NCBI GenBank assembly: GCA_027079895.1
Contig: JALWUZ010000231.1
Coordinates: 1-6,721 of the forward strand
DNA length: 6,721 nt
Reading direction: 5' to 3'
Source of the DNA: Anaerolineae bacterium
GTDB taxonomy: Bacteria; Chloroflexota; Anaerolineae; B4-G1
Position numbers and translations under genes: made by a program
Shown: one piece after another, positions 1-5,795 of the stretch
How positions within the stretch are numbered: position 1 is the first letter of the stretch
Layout: each line of letters begins with the position of its first letter
The notes under the pieces: generated by a model
Database searches by the model: none
What the model was told of the DNA's origin: nothing
Seen by the model: the letters and a program-made list of their open reading frames with translations, nothing else

Positions 1-21
1 CGCGTGTGCGCCCCCGCTCCG

Positions 22-1122
22 CTACACGATCCAATCCACCCCCAACTCCTCCCCGATGGCCTGCAAATCCGCCGCCACCTTCGGGTTGAGGGGAATGCCC
101 TCTTTCGTCCGGCGGGCCGCTTCCTCGAACTCCTTTTCCCCGTGAATGTAGATGCGCTCCGCCCCCTCCGCTTTGGGTGCGTTCTTCAGCCGCCGTTGTA
201 GATCGTCCATCGCCGCCTTGAACTCGCCCACCGGACGGAAGGCGTCCACGCGCCACGCGCCGAAGAAGTGGCCGATGGCCGAGGGGAGCGGGTTGCCCGC
301 CTCGTCTTTGGGATAGACCAGGTTGGCGTAGGCCGCGCCGGAGAGCAGTGCGCTGAAGATGTCCACCCACACCGCCAGCCCGTACCCCTTGTAGCCGCGC
401 AGGAGTTCCCCCGCGCCGCCGAGCGGGAGCAGCCCCCCGCCGGCCCGCGTCTTGAGATTCTCCAACACCCGCCCGGCGTCGGTCGTCGGCATACCGGTCT
501 CGTCGGTCGCCCAGCCGATGGGGAGCGGCTTCTCCAGGCGGTGGTAGACTTCCAGTTTGCCGCGCGGGACGGTGCTGGTCGCCATATCGAGGACGAAGGG
601 GGGCTCGTCCCCTGCCGGAGCCGCCACCGCGATGGGATTGGTGCCCAGCATGGCGTCCCGTCCGAAAGTCGGCACCACCAGTACGGCGGCGTTGGTCATC
701 GAAATCCCGATGCAATCGTGCTCCAACGCCATCATCGCGTAGTAGCCGGCGATGCCGTAGTGATTGGAGTTGCGCACGGTGACGAACCCCGCCCCGTAGT
801 CCAACGCCTTCTGAATCGCCATCTCCATCGCCCGATGGGAGACCGGCTGTCCCAGCCCGCCCCCGGCGTCAATGGTCGCCGTGACGGGCGTCTCGACGAC
901 GACCTGCACGTCGGGGTGGGCGACCATCATCCCGCTGCGCAGGCCGTTGACGTAACGACGCAGCCGGGCCACGCCGTGACTGTCAATGCCGCGCAGGTCG
1001 GCCGTCACCAGGACATCGGTAGTGATGCGAGCCTCATCCTCCGGGATGTCCATCTTCTCGAACACCTGCACGCAGAACTCCCGAAGCGGCTCCTCCATCA
1101 CCAGAACTGACTCGCTTTCCAT
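22..1122 (-). CDS. Ldh_2-family NAD(P)-dependent malate/L-lactate-type dehydrogenase
   Basis: This 366-residue protein belongs to the Ldh_2 family (the YiaK/AllD/ComC type of NAD(P)H-dependent 2-oxoacid reductases or 2-hydroxyacid dehydrogenases), which is unrelated to classical Rossmann lactate dehydrogenases. It is a cytosolic enzyme with no signal peptide or membrane segment. Family landmarks visible are DLRGIDSHGVxRLxxY (residues 42-57, with H49 at the position of the presumed catalytic histidine), GGGLGQ (87-92), NSNHYGIAGYY (118-128), the GTNPIA block (160-165) followed by FVLDMATS (176-183), and a late GYKGYGLA segment. The length is normal for the family (roughly 330-370). The start is set by an AGGAGG 7 nt upstream. 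It is the third minus-strand gene after cpaF and the exported protein, with a 64 bp gap. The substrate cannot be told from sequence: malate, lactate, ureidoglycolate, diketogulonate and sulfolactate enzymes all share this fold. No frameshift or missing block is seen. Confidence 0.93.
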   Translation of the reverse strand: MESESVLVMEEPLREFCVQVFEKMDIPEDEARITTDVLVTADLRGIDSHGVARLRRYVNGLRSGMMVAHPDVQVVVETPVTATIDAGGGLGQPVSHRAMEMAIQKALDYGAGFVTVRNSNHYGIAGYYAMMALEHDCIGISMTNAAVLVVPTFGRDAMLGTNPIAVAAPAGDEPPFVLDMATSTVPRGKLEVYHRLEKPLPIGWATDETGMPTTDAGRVLENLKTRAGGGLLPLGGAGELLRGYKGYGLAVWVDIFSALLSGAAYANLVYPKDEAGNPLPSAIGHFFGAWRVDAFRPVGEFKAAMDDLQRRLKNAPKAEGAERIYIHGEKEFEEAARRTKEGIPLNPKVAADLQAIGEELGVDWIV

Positions 1123-1129
1123 CTCTGCG

Positions 1130-1135
1130 CCTCCT
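1130..1135 (-). promoter_or_regulatory. Ribosome binding site of the Ldh_2 gene
   Basis: A perfect AGGAGG on the minus strand sits 7 nt before the ATG at 1122. It decides this start over the in-frame Met at residue 9. Confidence 0.8.
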
Positions 1136-1152
1136 GTGATTGAGATGGGGGT

Positions 1153-1181
1153 AATTTAGCACAGAGTGACCGTTAGAGCAA
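1153..1181 (-). promoter_or_regulatory. Weak sigma70-like promoter candidate before the Ldh_2 gene
   Basis: On the minus strand, TTGCTC (1176-1181; 3 of 6 to the -35 consensus) is followed after exactly 17 bp by TAAATT (1153-1158; 4 of 6 to the -10 consensus), inside the 64 bp gap between the exported-protein gene and the Ldh_2 gene. Spacing is ideal but both boxes are weak. The gene could equally be read from upstream, since no terminator hairpin with a T-run is visible in the gap. Confidence 0.25.
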
Positions 1182-1186
1182 GTCGG

Positions 1187-4108
1187 TCAGTCCACCTTCC
1201 AGACGTGGACGACCGGCTTGGCCCCGTCGGCGTACAGTTCCAGGACGTACAGATAGCCGTGCTCCCGGTCGTAGGCCGCCGCGCCGACCCGCGACCGCCG
1301 CTGATCCCCCCACCCTACCTCGATGCGGTCATCCTCCGGCGCGTTCAAGTAGAGGTGCTCGTCTATGTCCACGGTGGCGTAGGGCTGCGGCTCCCAGGGC
1401 TCCATCTCGCCGGAGGCCACCCGCGCCAGGTCCGCCGGGTCGTAGAGGATGAACTGGGCGTCGAAACGGCTGGACCACCAGCCCCGATTGCTGACACAGT
1501 CCCCCTCCACCGCCGGGTCGCAGCACCCGGTCATATCCTCCGCCGGACAGACCGAGCCGTCGGCCAGGCGGCAGGTGGGGAAGTCGTCGTTCATCTCCTC
1601 ATCAACGCAGGGCTGGTCGGTGCCGTCGTTGTTGATGTAGCCGTACCAGTACTTCGCGCCGGTGCCTTTGGTGCCCGCGAAGAGCACCGCCTCCTTGCCG
1701 GACGGGGTGGTGAGCCACGCACCTCCTTCCCACTCGTCGGGGTGCTGATAGCCATTCAGGCAGTGGGTGATCGTCTCGGTGTTGGTGGATTTCTCGTAGA
1801 GCAGCAGCACCGTCTCCGAGAGGCGGGTGCCGGAGACGGGCGGGCGGCCTCCCGTCAGCCAGGGGCGGTAGGCGAAGAGCGCGGGCCCCATCCCGCCCAT
1901 CCCCCCGTCCCGGAAGCGACCCGTCGCCAGGTAGCGGCCTTGCGCGTAGGCGTCGGCCCAGGTCGTGGGGATGTCGAACAGGTAGCCGTTGACGCTGTAG
2001 GGGCTCTGGTTGCCGATGTACCACACTCCATGCACGACGGACGAGGCCAGCGTGGGGCTGAACCAGGCGTGGGAAGGGGCCGGGTCTTGGAGGTGCTGCC
2101 CCCAGCAAAGGTGAATCAACGGGCCGGTGTCGGGGTGATCCAGGTACTGCATGCCGATGCGGGGGATCTCCTCCAAACTCGTGAAGTAGCCGGTCAGCAC
2201 GTCGTGGAACGGCTGGATGAAACTCGCCTGGAGCAAACCGCTGGGGCTGACGGCGACGGTGGGGGTGGGGATGCTCACCTCGGCGATCTGGTCGCCATCG
2301 GGCAACTCGCCGTAGGCGATGCGGTCGTGGCCAGTGATGAAGAGCGAGCCGGGGAAGGCGTCGCTGTTGCCGGGGTCGCCGTCGGGGTTGAAGGTCATCG
2401 CGTTGCCGCCGTAGGCGAAGGTCTGCGGGCGGTCCTCGCCGCCGGGCAACCGGAACGCGCCCAGGTAGGTCAGGTCGGCGGGCATGACGAGGCTGCCGGT
2501 CGCGCTGCCGGTGACGGTGACGGCGTGGGTGTCGCTGGCCGTACCGCCGCAGTTGACGGCGGTCACGCTGACGGTGTGAGTGCCGGTCGTCGCCCAGCGG
2601 TAGGAGGCGGTGGCGGTGCCCTGTCCACTGGCGGGCGTCGGCGACCAGGTGTAGGTGATGGGCGGCGTGGCGTCGGTCGGCGTGATGGAGGCCGTGAAGG
2701 TGTAGAGGGTCAACGTGCCGCTGACCGGCCCGTCAATGGCGACACCGGTCAGGGGACGGGGGCAGGCCGGCGGCCGAGGATTGTAGGCCCGCAGCACCAC
2801 CGGCAGGTAGACGGGATACCGCACCGTCTGCCCACGAGCGGCGATGGCGATGGTATGGGTGGCGGCGAAGGTGTGCCCACCGCAGTTCTCCGCCGCGATG
2901 GTGATGGTCTTGACGCCGGTCGTCGCCCAGGTGTAGGAAGCGGTCAGCACGCCCCCGGCGGTGGGCGAGGGAGTCCAGGTGGCGGTGATGGGGAGCGAGG
3001 CGGTGACGGGCGCGGGGTGGGCGGTGAAGGTGTAGCGGGTGCCCGTGTAGCCGGTCGTCGGCCCGGTGAGGCTGAGGCCGGTGAGCGGGGTACAGGCCGC
3101 CGCGCCGCTCCGCCAGCGGTTGTAGAAGACGTTGAGCAAAGGGACGAACTCGGCGGTCGCCTTCTGATTCCCGGCCGCGGTGGGATGGCTGTCCCCGTCG
3201 GCGTAGGCGGAGTAGTTGTGGGCTACGGTGTGGATGTGCTGCACGGCATTGGTAGTGGTCAGCCAGCGATGGTGATTGCCGTCGGCCTGGCCGGCGTCGT
3301 TTGTGTAAGGGTCATTGGTGCGGGTCGAGCCGCCGTTGGAGGTCAGGACGTTGTAGAAATCGAAGACCGCCACGTTGGAGTAGGGGTAGCCGGTCAGCCA
3401 GTCGTTCACCAGCCAGTCGTTGAAAGCGCGGGCGTTGGCGGCGTGACTCGCGTCGGTGTCGCTTTCCATCAGCGGCGGGGCGGTGACGACGATGAACAGT
3501 TTATCCCGGTGGGCGGCGAAGTAGACCAGGAGGTCGTTGTAGATTCCCTTCGCGTTGGCGACGGTGTGGTAGGCGGAACTGGAGGACTGGCCGCGCAGCG
3601 GATTGTCGCCGGTCGTCGGCGGGTCGTCGGGGTTGCCGCCCAGGTGGGAGTTGGGGAAGCAGGACTTGAACATGATGATCTGATTCTCGCCGCCGGGGTC
3701 GCTCATCGGGCGGGTGTAGGTGGCGTGCTGATTGGTAGTCTCGTACAACGCCTGGGTGTAGGTGGGGCTGTGCGGCCCGCGAAACCAGAGCCACCAATGG
3801 CCGATGTCGGTGCTGCTGCCGATTCCGTCCGGGCCCCAGCCGTAGTAGGTATCGCTGACGAAGTAGTTGTTGGCTCCCAGGGCGTCGCCGAGGCCGCCGT
3901 TGCCGGTGCTCAGCCAGTTATCGCCGCAGGAGTGGTGGACGAAGACCAGTTTGACGGTGGCGGTGGGCGGGGCGGCGGAATCGGACAGGAGGGCGCGGGG
4001 CTCGTCGGCCCGCGCCGGCCCGCCGCCATTGGCCGTCAGAGCCAGCAGGCCGAGCAGGCTCAACAATCCGGCGGCGATGGCGAGTAAGAGTGAGTGTCGT
4101 CGGGTCAT
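1187..4108 (-). CDS. Exported multidomain protein: SGNH-hydrolase-like, two PKD-like repeats, large C-terminal domain
   Basis: A 973-residue predicted extracellular protein. Residues 1-34 form a signal peptide (RR near the start, a leucine/alanine-rich core, and an ARA|D cleavage site). Residues about 50-333 look SGNH/GDSL-hydrolase-like: FVHHSCG (56-62, candidate nucleophile S60), an FKSCFPNS block (147-154), TAPPL (209-213) and a DSHPTAAG block carrying the D306-x-H308 pair. Two PKD-like beta domains follow (339-422 and 449-533), separated by YPVYLPVVLR (431-440). Each begins with a Cys and ends with NCGG, so a disulfide per repeat is plausible. Residues 540-973 are a domain I cannot name, beginning YLGAFRLPGG, containing SLFITGHD (588-595), a six-cysteine stretch (834-871), and ending YLYVLELYADGAKPVVHVWKV, perhaps a beta-propeller. 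The start is supported by AAGGGGAG just upstream. Hydrolase activity is inference; the substrate could be a glycan or an ester. Confidence 0.88.
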   Translation of the reverse strand: MTRRHSLLLAIAAGLLSLLGLLALTANGGGPARADEPRALLSDSAAPPTATVKLVFVHHSCGDNWLSTGNGGLGDALGANNYFVSDTYYGWGPDGIGSSTDIGHWWLWFRGPHSPTYTQALYETTNQHATYTRPMSDPGGENQIIMFKSCFPNSHLGGNPDDPPTTGDNPLRGQSSSSAYHTVANAKGIYNDLLVYFAAHRDKLFIVVTAPPLMESDTDASHAANARAFNDWLVNDWLTGYPYSNVAVFDFYNVLTSNGGSTRTNDPYTNDAGQADGNHHRWLTTTNAVQHIHTVAHNYSAYADGDSHPTAAGNQKATAEFVPLLNVFYNRWRSGAAACTPLTGLSLTGPTTGYTGTRYTFTAHPAPVTASLPITATWTPSPTAGGVLTASYTWATTGVKTITIAAENCGGHTFAATHTIAIAARGQTVRYPVYLPVVLRAYNPRPPACPRPLTGVAIDGPVSGTLTLYTFTASITPTDATPPITYTWSPTPASGQGTATASYRWATTGTHTVSVTAVNCGGTASDTHAVTVTGSATGSLVMPADLTYLGAFRLPGGEDRPQTFAYGGNAMTFNPDGDPGNSDAFPGSLFITGHDRIAYGELPDGDQIAEVSIPTPTVAVSPSGLLQASFIQPFHDVLTGYFTSLEEIPRIGMQYLDHPDTGPLIHLCWGQHLQDPAPSHAWFSPTLASSVVHGVWYIGNQSPYSVNGYLFDIPTTWADAYAQGRYLATGRFRDGGMGGMGPALFAYRPWLTGGRPPVSGTRLSETVLLLYEKSTNTETITHCLNGYQHPDEWEGGAWLTTPSGKEAVLFAGTKGTGAKYWYGYINNDGTDQPCVDEEMNDDFPTCRLADGSVCPAEDMTGCCDPAVEGDCVSNRGWWSSRFDAQFILYDPADLARVASGEMEPWEPQPYATVDIDEHLYLNAPEDDRIEVGWGDQRRSRVGAAAYDREHGYLYVLELYADGAKPVVHVWKVD
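2510..3094 (-). repeat. Two PKD-like domain repeats within the exported protein
   Basis: The 2843-3094 stretch (residues 339-422) and the 2510-2764 stretch (449-533) encode matching units: C…LTG(L/V)…GP…YTFTA…PIT…TW(T/S)P(S/T)P…ASY(T/R)WATTG…NCGG. DNA identity is also locally high around the WATTG codons (near 2585-2611 and 2914-2944), pointing to an internal duplication. A YLPVVLR-bearing linker lies between them. Confidence 0.75.
2789..2809 (-). other. YLPVVLR motif between the PKD-like repeats
   Basis: Residues 434-440 of the exported protein read YLPVVLR, followed by a proline-rich stretch. From memory, a [VY]YLP[LV]V[LM]R motif recurs in secreted Chloroflexota proteins, often near the C-terminus. 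Here it is central. Its function is not known to me; a sorting or anchoring role is only a guess. Confidence 0.5.
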
Positions 4109-4110
4109 AT

Positions 4111-4118
4111 CTCCCCTT
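4111..4118 (-). promoter_or_regulatory. Ribosome binding site of the exported-protein gene
   Basis: The minus strand reads AAGGGGAG, then AT, then the ATG at 4108. The purine tract supports this start, which also places the signal peptide exactly at the N-terminus. The 49 bp gap to cpaF (4109-4157) holds nothing else I can support. Confidence 0.6.
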
Positions 4119-4157
4119 ATTCTATGAGAAGGCGCGTCGCGCTGCCCTCGATTGTCG

Positions 4158-5501
4158 TCACCGCCCCCGCCGCCCGCGCCGTCCGCCCAGGGCTGCCGGG
4201 GCCTTGTCCTGGTCCATAAACATCGAGGCCGGCAGGCGGAAGCCGTGAGTCTCCAGGCGGGTGGTGAACTTGGGCCGGATGCCGACCGGCTTCAGCCGCC
4301 CGATGACCTTCCCGTCCTGTTCCCCCTCCTCCTCGAACACGAAGATGTGCTGCATGACAACGGTGTCCCCCTCCAGCCCCTGCACCTCGGTGATGTGGGT
4401 GATCTTGCGGGAGCCGTCGCGCAGCCGGGCCTGCTGGACGATCAGGTCAATCGCCGAGACGATCTGCCGTCGCACGACGGAGAGCGGCAAGTCCATCCCG
4501 GCCATCAACACCAGCGTTTCCAGGCGGGAGATGGTGTCGCGGGGGGTGTTGGCGTGGATGGTAGTCAGGCTGCCGTCGTGGCCGGTGTTCATCGCCTGGA
4601 GCATATCCAACGCCTCCCCGCCGCGGCACTCCCCGACGATGATCCGCTCCGGGCGCATACGGAGGGAGTTGATCACCAGGTCGCGGATGGTGACTCTGCC
4701 GGTGCCGTCCGGCTCCGGCGCGGCGGTCTCCAACCGGACGACGTGATCCTGGTGCAGTTGCAGTTCCGCCGCGTCCTCGATGGTGACGATACGCTCGTCG
4801 GGCGGGATGAAGCCGGAGAGGACGTTGAGGAGGGTCGTCTTGCCGGAGCCGGTGCCGCCGGCGATGATGATGTTGAGCCGCGAGACGACGCAGGCTTCCA
4901 GGAACTGGGCCATCTCCGGCGTGAGGGTGCCGAAACGAATCAGGTCGTCCACCGTCAGGCGGTCTTTGCTGAACTTGCGGATGGTGATGGAGGGCCCGTC
5001 AATGGCGCAGGGGGGGATGACGGCGTTGACCCGCGAGCCGTCGGGCAGCCGGGCGTCTACCAGCGGATGGGCCCGGTTGACGGTGCGGCCCAACGGGGTG
5101 ATGATTTTGTGGATGATCTTGATGACGTGGTCGTCATTGAGGAATTTGACGTCGGTCTTGGTCAGTTTGCCGCTCCGCTCGACGTAGACTTGGTGGGGGC
5201 CGTTGACCATTATCTCGGTGACGGTGTCGTCTTGGAGCAGCGGCTCGATGGGGCCGAAGCCGACCAATTCGTGGAGGACGTTTTCGTACAATTGGGATTG
5301 GTACGGCTCCGGCAGGTGGATGTTGGTGTGCTGGCAGATGAGGTCGAAACGCTCTTTGATGAGACTGATAGTCTCCGGGGCCGGTTCCAGTTTGATCCTT
5401 CCGGCCAGCGATTGTTCGATTTTATCCGCTACCCACAGGGTCAGGGTAAGCATCTCCTCCCAGGTCATACTGCGTGGTGCTGCCTGGTTTGCCACATTCA
5501 T
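4158..5501 (-). CDS. cpaF: CpaF/TadA-family type II/IV secretion (Flp pilus) ATPase
   Basis: A cytosolic hexameric ATPase of the CpaF/TadA branch of the GspE/VirB11 superfamily, which powers Tad (Flp) pilus assembly or related secretion. With the start at 5501 it has 447 residues, normal for the family. It shows the N-terminal EIMVNGPxxVYVERxGKL block (96-113), AHPLVDARLPDGSRVNAVIPP (144-164), Walker A GGTGSGKTT (215-223), the Asp box TIEDAAEL (240-247), Walker B RIIVGE (286-291) and the His box GSLTTIHAN (310-318), so the motor looks complete. The frame stays open up to an ATG at 5537, but only the 5501 ATG has a ribosome binding site (AGGAGG, 6 nt away). The tail ends in an unusual arginine-rich GGRRGRRGR. 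TadB/TadC genes, the usual downstream partners, do not follow; an exported protein does. Upstream lies an IS110 element. Confidence 0.95.
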   Translation of the reverse strand: MNVANQAAPRSMTWEEMLTLTLWVADKIEQSLAGRIKLEPAPETISLIKERFDLICQHTNIHLPEPYQSQLYENVLHELVGFGPIEPLLQDDTVTEIMVNGPHQVYVERSGKLTKTDVKFLNDDHVIKIIHKIITPLGRTVNRAHPLVDARLPDGSRVNAVIPPCAIDGPSITIRKFSKDRLTVDDLIRFGTLTPEMAQFLEACVVSRLNIIIAGGTGSGKTTLLNVLSGFIPPDERIVTIEDAAELQLHQDHVVRLETAAPEPDGTGRVTIRDLVINSLRMRPERIIVGECRGGEALDMLQAMNTGHDGSLTTIHANTPRDTISRLETLVLMAGMDLPLSVVRRQIVSAIDLIVQQARLRDGSRKITHITEVQGLEGDTVVMQHIFVFEEEGEQDGKVIGRLKPVGIRPKFTTRLETHGFRLPASMFMDQDKAPAALGGRRGRRGR

Positions 5502-5507
5502 TGCCCG

Positions 5508-5513
5508 CCTCCT
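5508..5513 (-). promoter_or_regulatory. Ribosome binding site that sets the cpaF start
   Basis: Minus-strand AGGAGG sits 6 nt before the ATG at 5501, while the upstream in-frame ATG at 5537 has only CCCCACC before it. The preferred cpaF protein is therefore 12 residues shorter than the longest frame, and everything beyond about 5515 is free to be non-coding or part of the insertion element. Confidence 0.8.
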
Positions 5514-5530
5514 CGTATAATAATCTCCGT

Positions 5531-5559
5531 TTGACATGGTGGGGCATCTCAGGGATACT
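5531..5559 (+). promoter_or_regulatory. Strong sigma70-type promoter reading toward the transposase
   Basis: TTGACA (5531-5536, a perfect -35) is followed after exactly 17 bp by GATACT (5554-5559; 4 of 6 to the -10 consensus, including the important second A and last T). Transcription would begin near 5565-5567, just before the structured RNA region, and continue into the transposase at 5796. It is divergent from cpaF. Confidence 0.55.
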
Positions 5560-5581
5560 ACCCCTGCATCCAGTAGGGATA
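5544..5581 (+). repeat. Imperfect direct repeats near the left end of the IS
   Basis: GCATCTCAGGGATA (5544-5557) recurs 22 bp later as GCATCCAGTAGGGATA (5566-5581), identical in GCATC and GGGATA. A third GGGATA lies at 5745-5750. Also, GGTGGGGCA (5538-5546) is echoed by GGTGGGCA (5582-5589). The two-helical-turn spacing could suit protein binding, or the copies may be a guide/donor pair. Copy number is low, so chance is possible. Confidence 0.4.
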
Positions 5582-5757
5582 GGTGGGCAGTTCTGGGCCT
5601 CCTTGTTGCACCGGAAGGTGACTTCTAAAGCACAGACTGTTGCCCACGCCGAGTGGTACTTCCAACTCGCATGCTGTTCCCGTGCAGCTCAGGGCGGCTG
5701 CCAGAGTTCTCATAGCACGAGGTTGTTGCTCTACTCGGTCCCCTGGGATACCCACCT
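5566..5757 (+). ncRNA. Candidate IS110 bridge RNA (seekRNA)
   Basis: This gene-free stretch lies downstream of a good promoter, immediately before an IS110 recombinase and on the same strand. Published IS110-group elements encode there a roughly 150-250 nt bridge RNA with separate target-binding and donor-binding loops. Hand folding gives two domains. Domain I is GTGGGCA/TGCCCAC (5583-5589/5641-5647), then TCTG/CAGA (5592-5595/5633-5636), a large internal loop, and CACC-GGAA-GGTG (5609-5620) with a GNRA tetraloop. Domain II is an 8-bp stem with one G·U pair, CCGAGTGG/CTACTCGG (5649-5656/5731-5738), enclosing GCAGC/GCTGC (5684-5688/5697-5701) and AGCA/TGCT (5714-5717/5727-5730). AGGTGGG/CCCACCT (5581-5587/5751-5757) could close the whole. 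The exact ends and the fold are inference. No frame here looks like a real protein. Confidence 0.6.
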
Positions 5758-5758
5758 C

Positions 5759-5788
5759 CTCCTCCCTGGATGACATCACCCAAAGGAG
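5759..5788 (+). promoter_or_regulatory. Transposase ribosome binding site with possible sequestering tract
   Basis: The site is AGGAG at 5784-5788, 7 nt before the ATG at 5796. A pyrimidine tract just upstream (5755-5766) carries overlapping CCTCCT units; CTCCT at 5759-5763 is exactly complementary to AGGAG, with a 20-nt loop between. Such pairing could lower transposase translation. The ribosome binding site itself is secure; the sequestration is inference from a 5-bp match. Confidence 0.5.
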
Positions 5789-5795
5789 ATTCTGA

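Noticed and set aside
1166..4087. A 973-codon open frame on the plus strand, opposite the exported-protein gene
   Set aside because: It is a by-product of GC-rich codons in the real gene. Its product is a low-complexity Gly/Val/Arg/Ala string with no domain, while the minus-strand frame has a signal peptide, recognisable motifs and repeats.
4132..4142. GCGCGTCGCGC palindrome between cpaF and the exported-protein gene, as a terminator
   Set aside because: Only a 4-bp stem and no T-run after it on the minus strand; insufficient for a rho-independent terminator.
5517..5522. Minus-strand TATTAT as the cpaF -10 box
   Set aside because: No -35-like sequence lies 16-18 bp upstream, and the transcript would begin almost on the ribosome binding site.
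4152..5534. A 460-codon open frame on the plus strand, opposite cpaF
   Set aside because: The minus strand encodes a complete CpaF with all nucleotide-binding motifs; the antisense product resembles nothing and has no ribosome binding site.
5502..5537. A longer CpaF starting at the ATG at 5537
   Set aside because: No ribosome binding site precedes it, whereas the ATG at 5501 has AGGAGG 6 nt upstream; the extra 12 residues probably lie in leader or IS sequence.
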